64,000 nt of DNA from Chrysophaeum taylorii (lineage: Eukaryota; Sar; Pelagophyceae; Pelagomonadales; Pelagomonadaceae): assembly GCA_029834535.1 (NCBI GenBank), contig JAQMWT010000671.1:372001-436000 (forward strand), read 5' to 3'. Positions within the stretch are counted from its first letter, which is position 1. Each line of letters starts with the position of its first letter. The notes beneath the pieces were generated by a model. It worked only from the letters and a program-made list of their open reading frames with translations, made no database searches and was not told the DNA's origin. A program made the translations under genes and the position numbers. This document shows, in pieces, positions 30,754-40,798 of this stretch.

Positions 30754-32727
30754 ATGTCTGGTGTGTGCTTCGGCACGCGGCTGTCGCTCTCGAGGCCGCA
30801 GGTCGCAGCCCTCGAAGACCGCAGGGCCGAGCTCCTCGGCAATAATAATAAGATACTACCCGTGCCATCGGCGCCGAGCCCGAAACAACAGCGCCACACC
30901 GTGAGAGTTCGCGCCAAGCTGGACATCGCGCCCATGTTGCTCCCCGACGGGGAGCCCATGTTCGGGCCCCGTTTTCCGGTGGTCGTGCTGCCGCCCATAT
31001 CCTCGAAAAGCGCGTACAAGAATCGGCTCGGGGGCCCCCCGGTCGCCTGGGAGGTGGCGGCCAAGGCGCGGGAGACGGACGCTCTGATCGAGATGAAGGA
31101 AGAGCTAGGACTGAGCGACGCCGAGGTCGCGCGCTTCGAGGCCGAGGTCGCGGGGACCCTCGAGGATTCTCCCCGAAGAACGGCGCCGCGACTCGAAAGG
31201 AACGAGGAATTCGCGGCGTCGTCGTTGCGAGGCGTTCGACGGCGCGCGATCGAGGCGGCCGTACGAGAGGCCAAACACCTCGGGGACCCGCGGCTCGCCG
31301 AGCTCTGCCGGCGCTGGGCCGCGATCAAGCTGATCAGAAAATTCGAGGCCGTGGCGGCCTCGCTCCGGGACGTCGCCGTCCGCAGGTGGCGGGCGAGAGC
31401 AGCCGACCTCGGCCTCGCCGAGAAGCGGCGCCGATACCGGCGGTACCAAGGGTCGCGAAGGCTCGCGCGGGCCTGGTACGGGGCGGTCCGAGCCGCGCTG
31501 GGGCGGGCGTGGCGGCGCTTGGAAGCCGCGACGGCGGCTTTGGCGCGAGCGCGAGCCGATCGGGCCAAGGCGGTCGTCGCGCTCAAAGCGCAGTCGGCCT
31601 GGCGCCGCGAGACGTCGAGGCGCGTCGCGGCGAGGCGCCGCCGGGACCGCCGTGGAGCGCTCGCTCTGCGGGCCGCGCGGGCGCTCCAAGGCGTCGCGCG
31701 GCATCGCGCGGCGCGCCGCGCCGCGGAGCACGCTAGAGACTCGCTTCGAAGATCACGCGCGGCTCTCGTCGTGCAGACCGCGTCGAGGGCTCGGCTGGCG
31801 CGACGCTCGGGCGCGAGGCGCGCGGCCGCCCGCCGGCACGACCGCGCTGTCGCGACGCTCCTGGCGTGGGCCCGGCTCGTGCTCGCGCGACGACGCGTGG
31901 CAAACCTCGTCGCCGAACGCGCCCGACGCCTCGCTATCGGTTTCTCGCAACGCGCGTGGCGCGGCCGCGCCGGCCGCAGACTCGCCGCGGCGCGCGCGGA
32001 CGCGCTGCGCCGCGACGAGGCGGCGCGTCTCATCCAGGGACCCTGGAAGCGACGCGTCGCGAGGCGATGGGCCGTCCGCGACCGCCGGCGCTTGGCCGAG
32101 CGCGACGCGCGCGTCTTAAAATCGGCGATCGCGATGCAGGCCACTTTCCGCGGCTGCCGCGTTCGAGCGATCCGGGCGCTGCGGTGCCGCGGGGATATGC
32201 TTCGCAACCGCAGGCGCCTGCGCTGCACCGTCGCGGTCCAGCGCGCCGTCCGCCGCTTCATCGCGGCACGAAGGGTCCGCGAACCCCTCGTCGAGGAGGC
32301 CCGGGAGGAGGAGGAAAATCTCGCGGCCAGCGTATTAGTGCCGCGAGTCGCCGACGACGCGACCCAAAAGCAACGGCGGTGCGCCGAGTGCGAGGGCGCC
32401 GTCGCCTCCCGGCTCTGCGACCAGTGCAACGACCACTTCTGCGCTGCCTGCTGGACCGCCGTCCACTCGACCGGCCGCCGAAGAGACCACACCTACACCG
32501 ACCTCGGCGTCGCCGAGTGCAGCGAGTGCGACCGCGACTTTGCCACGACCCACTGCTACTCCTGCGACGAGTACTTCTGTGCTGCGTGTTTCGACCGCCT
32601 CCATGCTTTCGGGACCACGCGCTCCAGGCACAAAGCGACGCCCTACGTCCCAGGCGAGCGCGCCGCGCGCGCGCGCCGTGTCGAAAATGCTGCTGCCGCG
32701 AGTCCGCTCGCTCCCCCGTTGTCCTAA
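30754..32727 (+). CDS. IQ-motif protein with two C-terminal B-box zinc fingers
   Basis: A single 657-residue frame starts at the ATG at 30754. The N-terminal region contains KARETDALIEMKEELGL. Residues about 190-510 are Arg/Ala-rich helix with repeated IQ-like units (ALVVQTASRARLARR, AIGFSQRAWRGRAGRR, AARLIQGPWKRRVARR, AIAMQATFRGCRVRA, TVAVQRAVRRFIAARR) that would bind calmodulin or EF-hand light chains. Two B-box-type zinc fingers follow: CAECEGAVASRLCDQC..FCAACW..H (about 543-583) and CSECDRDFATTHCYSC..FCAACF..H (about 589-627). The combination suggests a Ca2+/calmodulin-linked scaffold, perhaps cytoskeletal or ciliary; that is inference. The high GC and Arg content creates long shadow frames on the other strand. 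Confidence 0.88.
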   Translation: MSGVCFGTRLSLSRPQVAALEDRRAELLGNNNKILPVPSAPSPKQQRHTVRVRAKLDIAPMLLPDGEPMFGPRFPVVVLPPISSKSAYKNRLGGPPVAWEVAAKARETDALIEMKEELGLSDAEVARFEAEVAGTLEDSPRRTAPRLERNEEFAASSLRGVRRRAIEAAVREAKHLGDPRLAELCRRWAAIKLIRKFEAVAASLRDVAVRRWRARAADLGLAEKRRRYRRYQGSRRLARAWYGAVRAALGRAWRRLEAATAALARARADRAKAVVALKAQSAWRRETSRRVAARRRRDRRGALALRAARALQGVARHRAARRAAEHARDSLRRSRAALVVQTASRARLARRSGARRAAARRHDRAVATLLAWARLVLARRRVANLVAERARRLAIGFSQRAWRGRAGRRLAAARADALRRDEAARLIQGPWKRRVARRWAVRDRRRLAERDARVLKSAIAMQATFRGCRVRAIRALRCRGDMLRNRRRLRCTVAVQRAVRRFIAARRVREPLVEEAREEEENLAASVLVPRVADDATQKQRRCAECEGAVASRLCDQCNDHFCAACWTAVHSTGRRRDHTYTDLGVAECSECDRDFATTHCYSCDEYFCAACFDRLHAFGTTRSRHKATPYVPGERAARARRVENAAAASPLAPPLS

Positions 32728-35700
32728 GGCGGCACGGGATAAGGAGTTTCGAAGGTAAAGAGACAACATCGGCCGACACAAAATGGCCGCGCGGCGGATA
32801 TTTATTTATTTATTTATTTATTTAAACGTCGGGAAATCAGAGTGCGGGAGTCACATCGGGCGCCGACGACGCCGTCCATCATTGCCGTACTACTTTAACC
32901 GAGGTGGTTTGCTGTGTATCAGCACATGTCGCGAGTCACAATGTGGAGCGGGCACCAAACACAATGGAAGGCCCGCGTATCGTCGTCGCCAACGACGACG
33001 CGCAGCGTTGGTAGAAAGTCCCCAACCCAGTCGCCAGAGCGTGCGGTTGTCTCGACCACACTATGGCGGAGGCACCAGTCCTTCGCATGGTCGTCCTTCT
33101 TGTGCCACGAGGTGCTGTCAATCAATGCACGAGCTGTGTCCTGAAGCACACGCGTGGCGGCTTCGTCTCGTTGAAGAAGATTGCGATGCAACAAACACGC
33201 TCAACGTCGCCCACCTTGGCGCAACTGGTGCTCTGGCGGAAGTCTTCCACCCAGCCCGATGCCGGGGATTGGCTGCCGAGCAAAACGTGATATTAGGCCA
33301 GTTTTGTCAAGGTCTGCGCAACCAGTTCCCGTCGTTGTTATCGTAGGAATAGAGACTGCGCGCGTGCTTGCACCGCGCGTAGCCACCAGTGGTGCCCATC
33401 TTCTTGCAGCGGACTGTTTTGGTATGCCCGACCCAGTCCGTGGTGTGGTCGCAAAAATCGTCGTCGTTGCCCTCGCACTCTGCGTCGCAGGTCGAACAAT
33501 ACACTACCTCTCGTAGGCAAAGAAAGCTCTCGTCGTTAGCACGTCTCTCTAAGGCAAACGGCGCGACCCACGCGCAGTCTTTATGAGTGTCGACGAGCAT
33601 AACAAAGGCATGCGTTGATGATGATGATGACAACACCGTAGACTCTCCCCACTTTTTGTCCAAAGATTGGGAGTCGGCGCAGGAGTCGCTGATGAAAGAG
33701 CTGGAATTAATCGTCGCCGTACGCCATCAGGACGTTGGGCTCGACGTTCACAGGGTTGACTTCGGAGAGCTCGCAATCCACGGCGATAGAACGGCGTGGG
33801 GAGGTCGAGCGGCAGCCGTCGGCCTCGAACCAGTCGTTGGTGACCAAGTCCGCCTCGTAGTTTGCTCGTCTTTCTTCAAAAAGCCGGAGCAGTCGTCCTG
33901 CTGCACGACCCTTTGGGTAGTAGAGCGTGCCTGATTGCGCCGCGTCGTCCGAGTTTTCGAAGAAGTAGGTGTTCCCCGCGGCGACGGCGGCGTGGTACGC
34001 GGCGCTGCCGGAGCGGTTGCGGCATCCATGTTGACGTCAAAGGTCGAGCCCTTGGGATACGAGATGGCCAGGTGGATTCCCTCGAGCGTCACGGAAAGCC
34101 CGACGAGAGCCAAAACTGCCTCGCCACTTGAGCGTGATGATCCCAAGGCCTCCTCGCGAAGTGATGTTCGGTTAGCCGAAGTGTGGGTCAGGTATCCGAA
34201 GACCGGACAGCCGCCCGAGAAGCTGTAGTCGCAGAGGTCGACCTTTGCGTGGAAGTCGTCGTCGTCCCAGAGAAAAAAAGGTGACCCCGCCGAGGAGCTT
34301 GCCGTCGGCGGCGGGACATCAGTAGAGTTTTGGAAGGTCGTAAAAGTTCGTCGAGACACCCCAGTAGCGGCTGCCGAAAACTGTGGGTCTCTGAGAAAAG
34401 GCGAACGTGTCGCAGTCAGCTCAGCGTGCTGCTGGCGACGGAAGGCGGGTCTCGGCGGTTGACTAGACGGTTGGTGTCTCATCAAAGCTATTTTGGGGAG
34501 AAACGAGTGCGCGGTACGCTCGTAAATTCGAGGCAGTCTCGGAAGGTTGTTTTGACGAGGAACGTCGAGGCGTCCTACAATACGATACCTTTGGTCTCTT
34601 GCACTCGGTGCGGCAGGTCGCGTGGAGCTCGGTGATCGACGCCTCACCGAAGACCTCGAGTGTCGGGCGGACGTCGAAAATCTAAAAAAATCGAAGTGCG
34701 TGTTTCCCCAGATGTGTGGGTCATCACGCTGCATGTTAACGCGGCCTTCATGAAGTGGTAAACCGCGTGACGGCATCGTCTCGGGGAGGTGCACTTGGGG
34801 TAGGCCTTCCAGCCAGGGCAAAAACTCGTAGTAGCATCGATCGTCTCGCCTTGGATCGTACTCGAGTTGCCATCGAATTCGGGGGTCTCGAGAAGTAAGG
34901 CGCCACGCGCGTTGTTCGCGAGAAAGAAACTTATAAACCGGCGGAGCCTGACGGTCGCGGAGAAGCGGACACTGGAACCCATCGAAACGGCATTGCCTTA
35001 AATTGTACGGAGAGAAGCCCGAGGACGCGGCGCGCGGGAATTGGTCGGCCGATTGCTTGGTGGTTGCGTCCCCCCGATCGCGGCGACATCAACTTGTAGT
35101 CGAAAGAAACGTTGCGTTCTTTGACTCCTCCTCGATGGAGACGCAGCGACCAATCTCGGCTGCATTCATGATGCCGTTGGTCCCGCAAATCGTGTTGAAT
35201 AAGAGATATCCACAATGGATATACGAGGTGTCCAAGTGCCAGCCAAAAGTGGTACCGGCCCTCGCGGTTTGCTTTTTGGTCCATGCGATACAGCAACACC
35301 CAATTGAGACGGGCTGCGCCACGCATCACAATATGCCCGTCGTACAGGAAGGATACGAGTTGTAGCCGTCGTCGGCACCACGTCGGTCGGCTCGGACGTT
35401 GAATCGCCGTGGACCGAAATCCACCGCAATAACAACCCTCCCCCCCATAATGCGTGAAACCAATTGAGCGGCTTCGCCACAAACACCACCGTTGTGTTAG
35501 CCCGGAGAGATTAACACCCTCAACGCGTTGACTATCTATCTGGTGCCGGTCGCGAGCATACCGCAACTGGGTGCCCACAACCATTCGATTCGTGCACGAG
35601 CACTTTCGTGCTTCCAAGCACCTCGACATCGTCCCCGCTCGTCGACAGCGTCCACATATACAGGCCCTCCTCAAGATGCGGGAAGGCGACCTGGGACATT

Positions 35701-36299
35701 CCTCCTCCGAGGTGCTCCAGAAGAACTTCTTCTCCCGGGTTACGACGATAGCACCTCCAGTAGGATATTTGGTCCTCGATGGCTATTTGGGGGGGGGGGG
35801 AACGGCATTGAGCGCCACCACCACGATGATGCCCGCCATTTCCTTCAAGCGCCTTTGGTCAGATTTTTTTTTCATCAAGAAATTGCATCACACGTATGAA
35901 GCACACTCGTAGAACTTGCTTGCAACGGTTTCTTTGTTTGCCACAACGACAAAGACTTACTTCATTCATCACCGCTGCAGTTGCGGGCTGGCGTCATGAA
36001 TCTCGTGCCGGGGTGCGCAGCCTGCTGTCTCCATCGTCTTGACGCGCAGCACTTGGGCCACCGGGCGATCTTTAAGGAGGAGGCCTGCTTTGTGTGTTAA
36101 TTTGTCGTTCCGCTTGATCGGGGTGGTCTAGGAAACGCAAGAACAAGCACTCACGGAGTTATGGGACCCCGATCTTTCTTCAAGCTTGACGCACACTGTA
36201 CTTCTCACGCGGGACGTGAATCACACAAACAGGCAGACAGACAGAATCGGCATATGGCAATTTCATGTCGCGCACCCGCTTTTTGACGTCGGGCGTATT
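32728..36299. other. No intact gene; scattered minus-strand Cys-rich coding-like pieces
   Basis: An (ATTT)n run lies at about 32800-32824. On the minus strand several protein-like pieces in different frames follow one another between about 35700 and 32900, for example PVSIGCCCIAWTKKQ, WHLDTSYIHCGYLLFNTICG, KVDLCDYSFSGGCPVFGYL and REVVYCSTCDAECEGNDDD plus TTGGYARCKHARSLYSYDN. They could be one decayed Cys-rich secreted protein or several exons. No family is recognised. Bases 35700-36300 show nothing. Confidence 0.35.
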
Positions 36300-36700
36300 C
36301 CTATTCGACGAGACTTCAATCGACCGGCGTGCCCAGATTCACCAACTTTCACCGCCGCGCAACGCCACGTCGATGACGCTACTATGATCGCGCTGCCCTT
36401 GCTTAAGCACGATGCAGATGGTCTTTCGTCAACGGACGAAAGCGCCCCTCTTCGCCCGAGCCAGATCGGCAAATGTCGTACGTCTTCTGCTCGAGCACGG
36501 CGCCGAATCCAGGCCTTGATCGGCGGGACCTCTACGTTGAGAGCTGCTAATATGCCGACGACCCACATCGCTCCTTCGGAGCAAACAAATGCGCATCAGC
36601 AGCAATGCAGCGTCACCCCACAAGTCTCTGTTGCTCGAGAAGAGCGGCGTTATACAGCACCTCTCCTGGGTAGTCTAGGAAACATTGTCTACGTGCAGCT
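36300..36700 (+). pseudogene. Ankyrin-repeat remnant
   Basis: Across frames the plus strand gives PLFARARSANVVRLLLEHGAESR (36448-36516) with PLLKHDADG just before, the ankyrin signature xLLxHGAxxx. Frame changes on either side show it is broken. It may relate to the intact ankyrin gene at 39.4-40.4 kb. Confidence 0.5.
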
Positions 36701-36954
36701 TCCTCGGGAGCAACACGTATGTCTAAAGAATGAAAGTTCTTGCTTGGATGGCTCGCGCTCTTCTACTTGAGAGTTCATTCCTACGATGGGGGCGCCATTT
36801 CTCTGAACCACCGCGGGGGGACCACTGCGCATCTGCCGTTAAAACTTGAAGAAGTTCGAATTACGAACACCGCGTCCACCACGCGCTCCCTCTTGGTCAA
36901 TCCCTCTCTCCCTCCCCCTCTCCCTCTCCGCGAAGCAGCGCCGCTGCCGCCAAA

Positions 36955-37172
36955 CATGGCCGTAAAACATTTTTTGTCACAGCTCGCATTTGCTATCACC
37001 GATTTCAAGGTCCAAGGTCGCCGCGAAGATCTTCATATACCTCGCGCATCACTCCAACTTACCCGCGCGGAACTTCAAGGGGCTCTACGTGCTCATTCCT
37101 CGAGCACTCGAACGCGAAGGTCTCCGACGATGGTGGCTTCAAAAAGAAAGGCCCGTGCGCTGATGGTGTCGT
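36955..37172 (+). pseudogene. Helicase C-terminal remnant (transposon-type)
   Basis: The frames give SQLAFAITDFKVQGR, then after a shift NLPARNFKGLYVLIPRALEREGLRRW. This follows the AFAITxxKxQGxT ... LYVxLSRxxxxEGL pattern at the end of Pif1/UvrD-like helicases found in eukaryotic transposons. Only the last helicase motifs remain. Confidence 0.45.
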
Positions 37173-37361
37173 AACCAAACTCAAGCACGACGACTCCTGC
37201 AAAAGCACGCGGGACCACCACAGCTACAACGAAACTACGAAAACGCAAAACTTTTTTTTTCCTCAAAACAACTCAATTTCGTTCACATCCCCCAGCGTGA
37301 CACGCTCCTCAAATCAAACGTGGGATTAACTCTCCAGAATTCAAGCGCTAAAGGAAGCTAC

Positions 37362-37552
37362 GAACCACGACCTGGTTCGCGTTCGACGCGCGAACTCGGT
37401 CCGCGTTCGCTGTGGTTCGCATCCCAACAGCGCGCGAACGCGAACTCGCCGCGAACGCGAACCAGTAGCGAACTCGCCCCGAACGCGAACCCGTAGCGAA
37501 CCCGAACCGCCGCGAACGCGAACCCGTCGCGAACGCGAACTCACCGCGCAGC
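37362..37552. repeat. Left subterminal repeat array of the hAT element
   Basis: Degenerate copies of CGAACGCGAAC(C/T)CG, with some inverted GGTTCGCGTTCG at the outer edge. They are the presumed transposase-binding repeats. Confidence 0.85.
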
Positions 37553-37619
37553 CAGCAGGCACTCGACGCGCACGTATCAACGGGGTATACTAATTTTTTC
37601 GTGCACATAATCTTGTGAC

Positions 37620-38734
37620 GTGTCCGAGGATGACGAGGAGAAGCCATATAAGCCATCATCATTCAGCTCGAATCCGGCATCACAGCCCCGAGTCCCTGCG
37701 ATGTCGTCAAGAGACTGGCGATGTAGTGCTCAACTGGAAGGCTTCATGAAGCCTCTGCATGTGCTGACACTCCAAACCGAAGGCGACGTCCCGGTCGTCG
37801 ATATTACTTGCGCCTTCACCGTCCGCGCACTCAACAAGCTTAAACGAGACACACTTCAGGTACCGATGCGCAAGACGGGCCTCGTGAACAAGCGCAAGTT
37901 CCATGAGGTGGAATGGGGGGGATGCGATTGGTCTCAACTGCTCGGGACATTTGCATAAAAGAACCGGAGAGGCGCTGCACGCAGTTCGCCCTACCGAAGG
38001 CTGTCGGCAACCTGATGAGGCTGAGCCCTTCGATTAATATTGAAAAAGTGCTCCCTGTTGCGCAGGCTACTTTAGTCATGAGACTCGGTTCGAGAGTAAA
38101 TGGAGAGAGGCAGCGCGCGCGTTGGACTTGATGCAAGCAGCGGGGCCAACGCTGCCTTCCCCAATGAAGCGACGCAGAACGAGCCATAGTGATGACAACG
38201 ACGACGACGACGATCTGCTAGATTTAGGTGACGACACCGACAACTCGAAGACCGCAACTGCTCCGCAAGCCCACATCGCAGAAGTAGAAAAGGCGAAGTT
38301 CCTCTCTATGCCCAGGACAGAATGGTCACATTTCGTCAAAGAAGATGGCATTCGAGGCAAGCGAGTGGACCTGCATCAAATGCACGCTGATCCCAAGATC
38401 CGGGCAGATTACCCTACTGCGACGCTCATGTTCGAAAGTAAAGGCAGCGCGACTCAAACTGAGGTGCACGAGGAAAGTGTGTTCCGATTTGGGAAACTGA
38501 TGAAAAGCGTGCTCCGTTCAAGTCTATCGCCGATACTTCTTGGTTCGTTTGTCGTCATCAAACACAACTACCCCTTTTGGATGTACGTGCATGTTTTATT
38601 ATGACCGCACATGGGAAATCAACAAGAAGACGCCAAGCACATTAGGCGATCATGATTTCCCAGGCGAAGAAACTGACGTCGATGATGATGATGACGGCGA
38701 AGATGCGGAGGAAGAGAACGACAACGACTTGTGA
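37620..38734 (+). pseudogene. hAT transposase C-terminal half, decayed
   Basis: LEGFMKPLHVLTLQTEGD (37620 frame) fits the helical region of hAT transposases. SKWREAARALDLMQ and EKAKFLSMPRTEW follow. The 38122-38604 frame then gives DYPTATLMFESKG and ESVFRFGKLMKSVLRSSLS, ending with I-K-H-N, corresponding to the hAT dimerisation region (yPxLxxLA ... ERxFSxxGxxxxxxRxxLxP ... N). The N-terminal zinc finger and first catalytic blocks are missing and there are frameshifts and stops, so the element is non-autonomous now. Confidence 0.7.
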
Positions 38735-39154
38735 CGACTGAGAGGCATCAAAACAACGCGATATATATGACCGCCATGTTCTTTTCACATGCACCTGGTG
38801 CCGTGTCTCGGAACGTCGAAGACTCTAGGACATGCCGCAGCTTCGACCACCACCACCACCCTCCATACTACCCCCCCACCTTTACTCCCAACCCTCCCTC
38901 CCCTCGCTCTGCTCTCGCCTCACTCAAGGCTCCGGCTTTGATTCCCCCCCGTTCCTTCTTTGCCAGCCCCGTCTTATCCTTAACTCTGTAACCAACCCCT
39001 CCCCTCTTAGCAGTCGACCTTTAAAAACCCCGCCCCTCCCCTCCCCTCCCCTCCCCTCCCCAAAACTGCATCGTCCACAAATTGCGGCCTGCGGCAACGC
39101 AGTTGTACTATAAAAAGTGAGTAAGACTTAGTGCAGAGGGCAGACAATCGCGAA

Positions 39155-39350
39155 TGCGGACAGGCAGCGAACGCGAACTCGCCGCGAACGCGAACCCGAA
39201 CGAACGCGAACTCGCCGCAAACGTGAACCCGTAGCGAACCCGAACTCGCCGCGAACGCGAACCGACTAATCGAACGCGAACCGACTAATCGAACGCGAAC
39301 CAGTAGCGAACTCGAACTCAAAGCGAAGGCGAACCCTGGGTTCGTTGCTT
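39155..39350. repeat. Right subterminal repeat array of the hAT element
   Basis: Copies of GCGAACGCGAACTCGCC and GCGAACCGACTAATCGAAC, the same family as the left array, run up to the right terminal repeat. Confidence 0.85.
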
Positions 39351-39356
39351 CCTTTA

Positions 39357-40410
39357 TCAAGCGCACTCGCTGTAGAAGCACGGGCGTCGACGACTGCAGC
39401 GCGGACACTTCTTCGTCGTGCGGCGCTCTTCCCGAAACAAAACCTGAATATCCTCTCTGGAAGAAGAATAATTCGAAGATGACGTGGTCGAGAAGGCATC
39501 GGTAGCTCGTAGGCGTGATGGCGATCGCCGACGGGCGGCATGCCATACGAATCCACGCTCGGCACCATACGCAGTCAATAACCGAACGACGTCGACGTAG
39601 CTAGCGAAAAGAAGCGGCGAGAGCTCGCGACAAGTGATTGACGTCAGCGCCGCGTTTCAGTAATAATAGTCGTGCGGCGGAAACTTGGCCATTACTGCAC
39701 GCCATACAAAGCGGCGCGCCACCATTGTTGGCGGTCTGGTTGACGTCGGCGCGTGTGGTCTCGAGCAATAATCGACCCACTTCGACGTGGCCCCTGGTGC
39801 GCGCGACACACAGGGGCGCGGATCCAGGGTCGGCGGATTTGTTGGCGTCGGCGCCGTGCGAAAGTAGCAATCGGACGACGGCGACAAGTCCTTCAAAGCT
39901 GGCCACGCAGAGCGGCGAGGCACGATCGTTTGTGGCGCGGTTGACATCAACGCCGGTTGTTGTCTCGGGCAGCAGGCGAGCGAAAGAAACGTTTCCGTTT
40001 TGGCACGCGATATAAAGAGCCGAGCAAGCGTCGTTGCTTGTCTGGTTGGCGTCGGTGCCGTTGGAGAGCAGGAGACGTGCCACCTCCGCGTGGCCGGACT
40101 CGCTCGCGAGATACAGCGCCGAGAAACCGCGATCATCGAACTGGTTGACGTCAGCGCCATGGTCGAGCAACAGGCTTACCACCTCGACGTGGCCCAAGTT
40201 GCTCGCAGCGCCGAGGAAACCGTTTTCGGAGATGTGGTTCGCGTCAGCGCCGCGTGAGAGTAAGAGCCGCGACGCGACGCGGAGGTGGCCGCCGACGCTC
40301 GCCAACATGAGGGGCGAGCAACCGTTATCATCACCATCGACCTTGTTCACGTCGGAAGAGGAAGAAGAAGAATCGAGCAGCAGCAGCAGCCGCAGGGCAT
40401 CAAAACGCAT
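39357..40410 (-). CDS. Ankyrin-repeat protein with C-terminal CxxC finger, one frameshift
   Basis: The ATG at 40410 starts about 269 residues with seven ankyrin repeats (SPLMLASVGGHLRVASRLLLSRGADAN and similar). A frame change near 39640 then leads to SPLLFASYVDVVRLLTAYGAE, an eighth repeat, and a tail ending KKCPRCSRRRPCFYSECA, which resembles the start of a MYND-type zinc finger. The stop TGA at 39357-39359 lies inside the target duplication of the hAT element, so the transposon sits exactly at the end of the coding sequence. Ankyrin repeats bind proteins; the partner is unknown. If the frameshift is real the product ends at 39601. Confidence 0.8.
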
Positions 40411-40798
40411 GCCTTGGGGTAAGAAGAAGTGTCATCGTCGGAGCTTCGAGAGGGTTCTTATTAAAGTTGAGCTCGTGATCGACAGCCCAGTGGCCGCCTC
40501 CTTCTGATTGAGAGGTACGCACGCGATATATATAAAATATCGGTCTTGTTTATACTTTAAGTTGGCGGCAGCCCCGGGCCCGCCGACTGACGAGCGCGAA
40601 AGATACGAGGCGTGAGAGATCGAAGGGACTCAGAGGAGAGGTTGTGGAGGAGAAGAAGAAGAAAGAAATAAATAAATAAATAAGAAGAAGAATGAGCGCG
40701 GTCGGTGTGGCATAACATAATACAGGCGGCGGCGGCGGCGGCGGCGTGGTGAAAAGCACCACCACCACCACCACCCGCGGTCGGCGAACGAAGGACGG
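40411..40798. other. Intergenic with microsatellites
   Basis: (AAAT)n at about 40667-40684, (GGC)n at about 40727-40746 and (CAC)n at about 40757-40772. No gene seen. Confidence 0.6.

Larger units (their letters stand above)
37349..39356 (+). mobile_element. hAT-like DNA transposon, 2,008 bp, ends defined
   Basis: Imperfect terminal inverted repeats: the left end starts TAAAGGAAGCTACGAACC and the right end, read inwards, TAAAGGAAGCAACGAACC. The first bases TAAAG fit the hAT consensus YARNG. The element is flanked by an identical 8-bp duplication TCAAGCGC at 37341-37348 and 39357-39364, the length typical of hAT. Arrays of GCGAACGCGAAC-type subterminal repeats lie inside both ends, and a decayed transposase lies between them. 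Confidence 0.9.

Noticed and set aside
30750-32825. Long frames overlapping the IQ/B-box gene on both strands (30750-32492 minus, 31866-32825 plus)
   Set aside because: Arg/Pro/Ser-rich shadows of a GC-rich gene; only the 30754 frame shows IQ units and zinc fingers.
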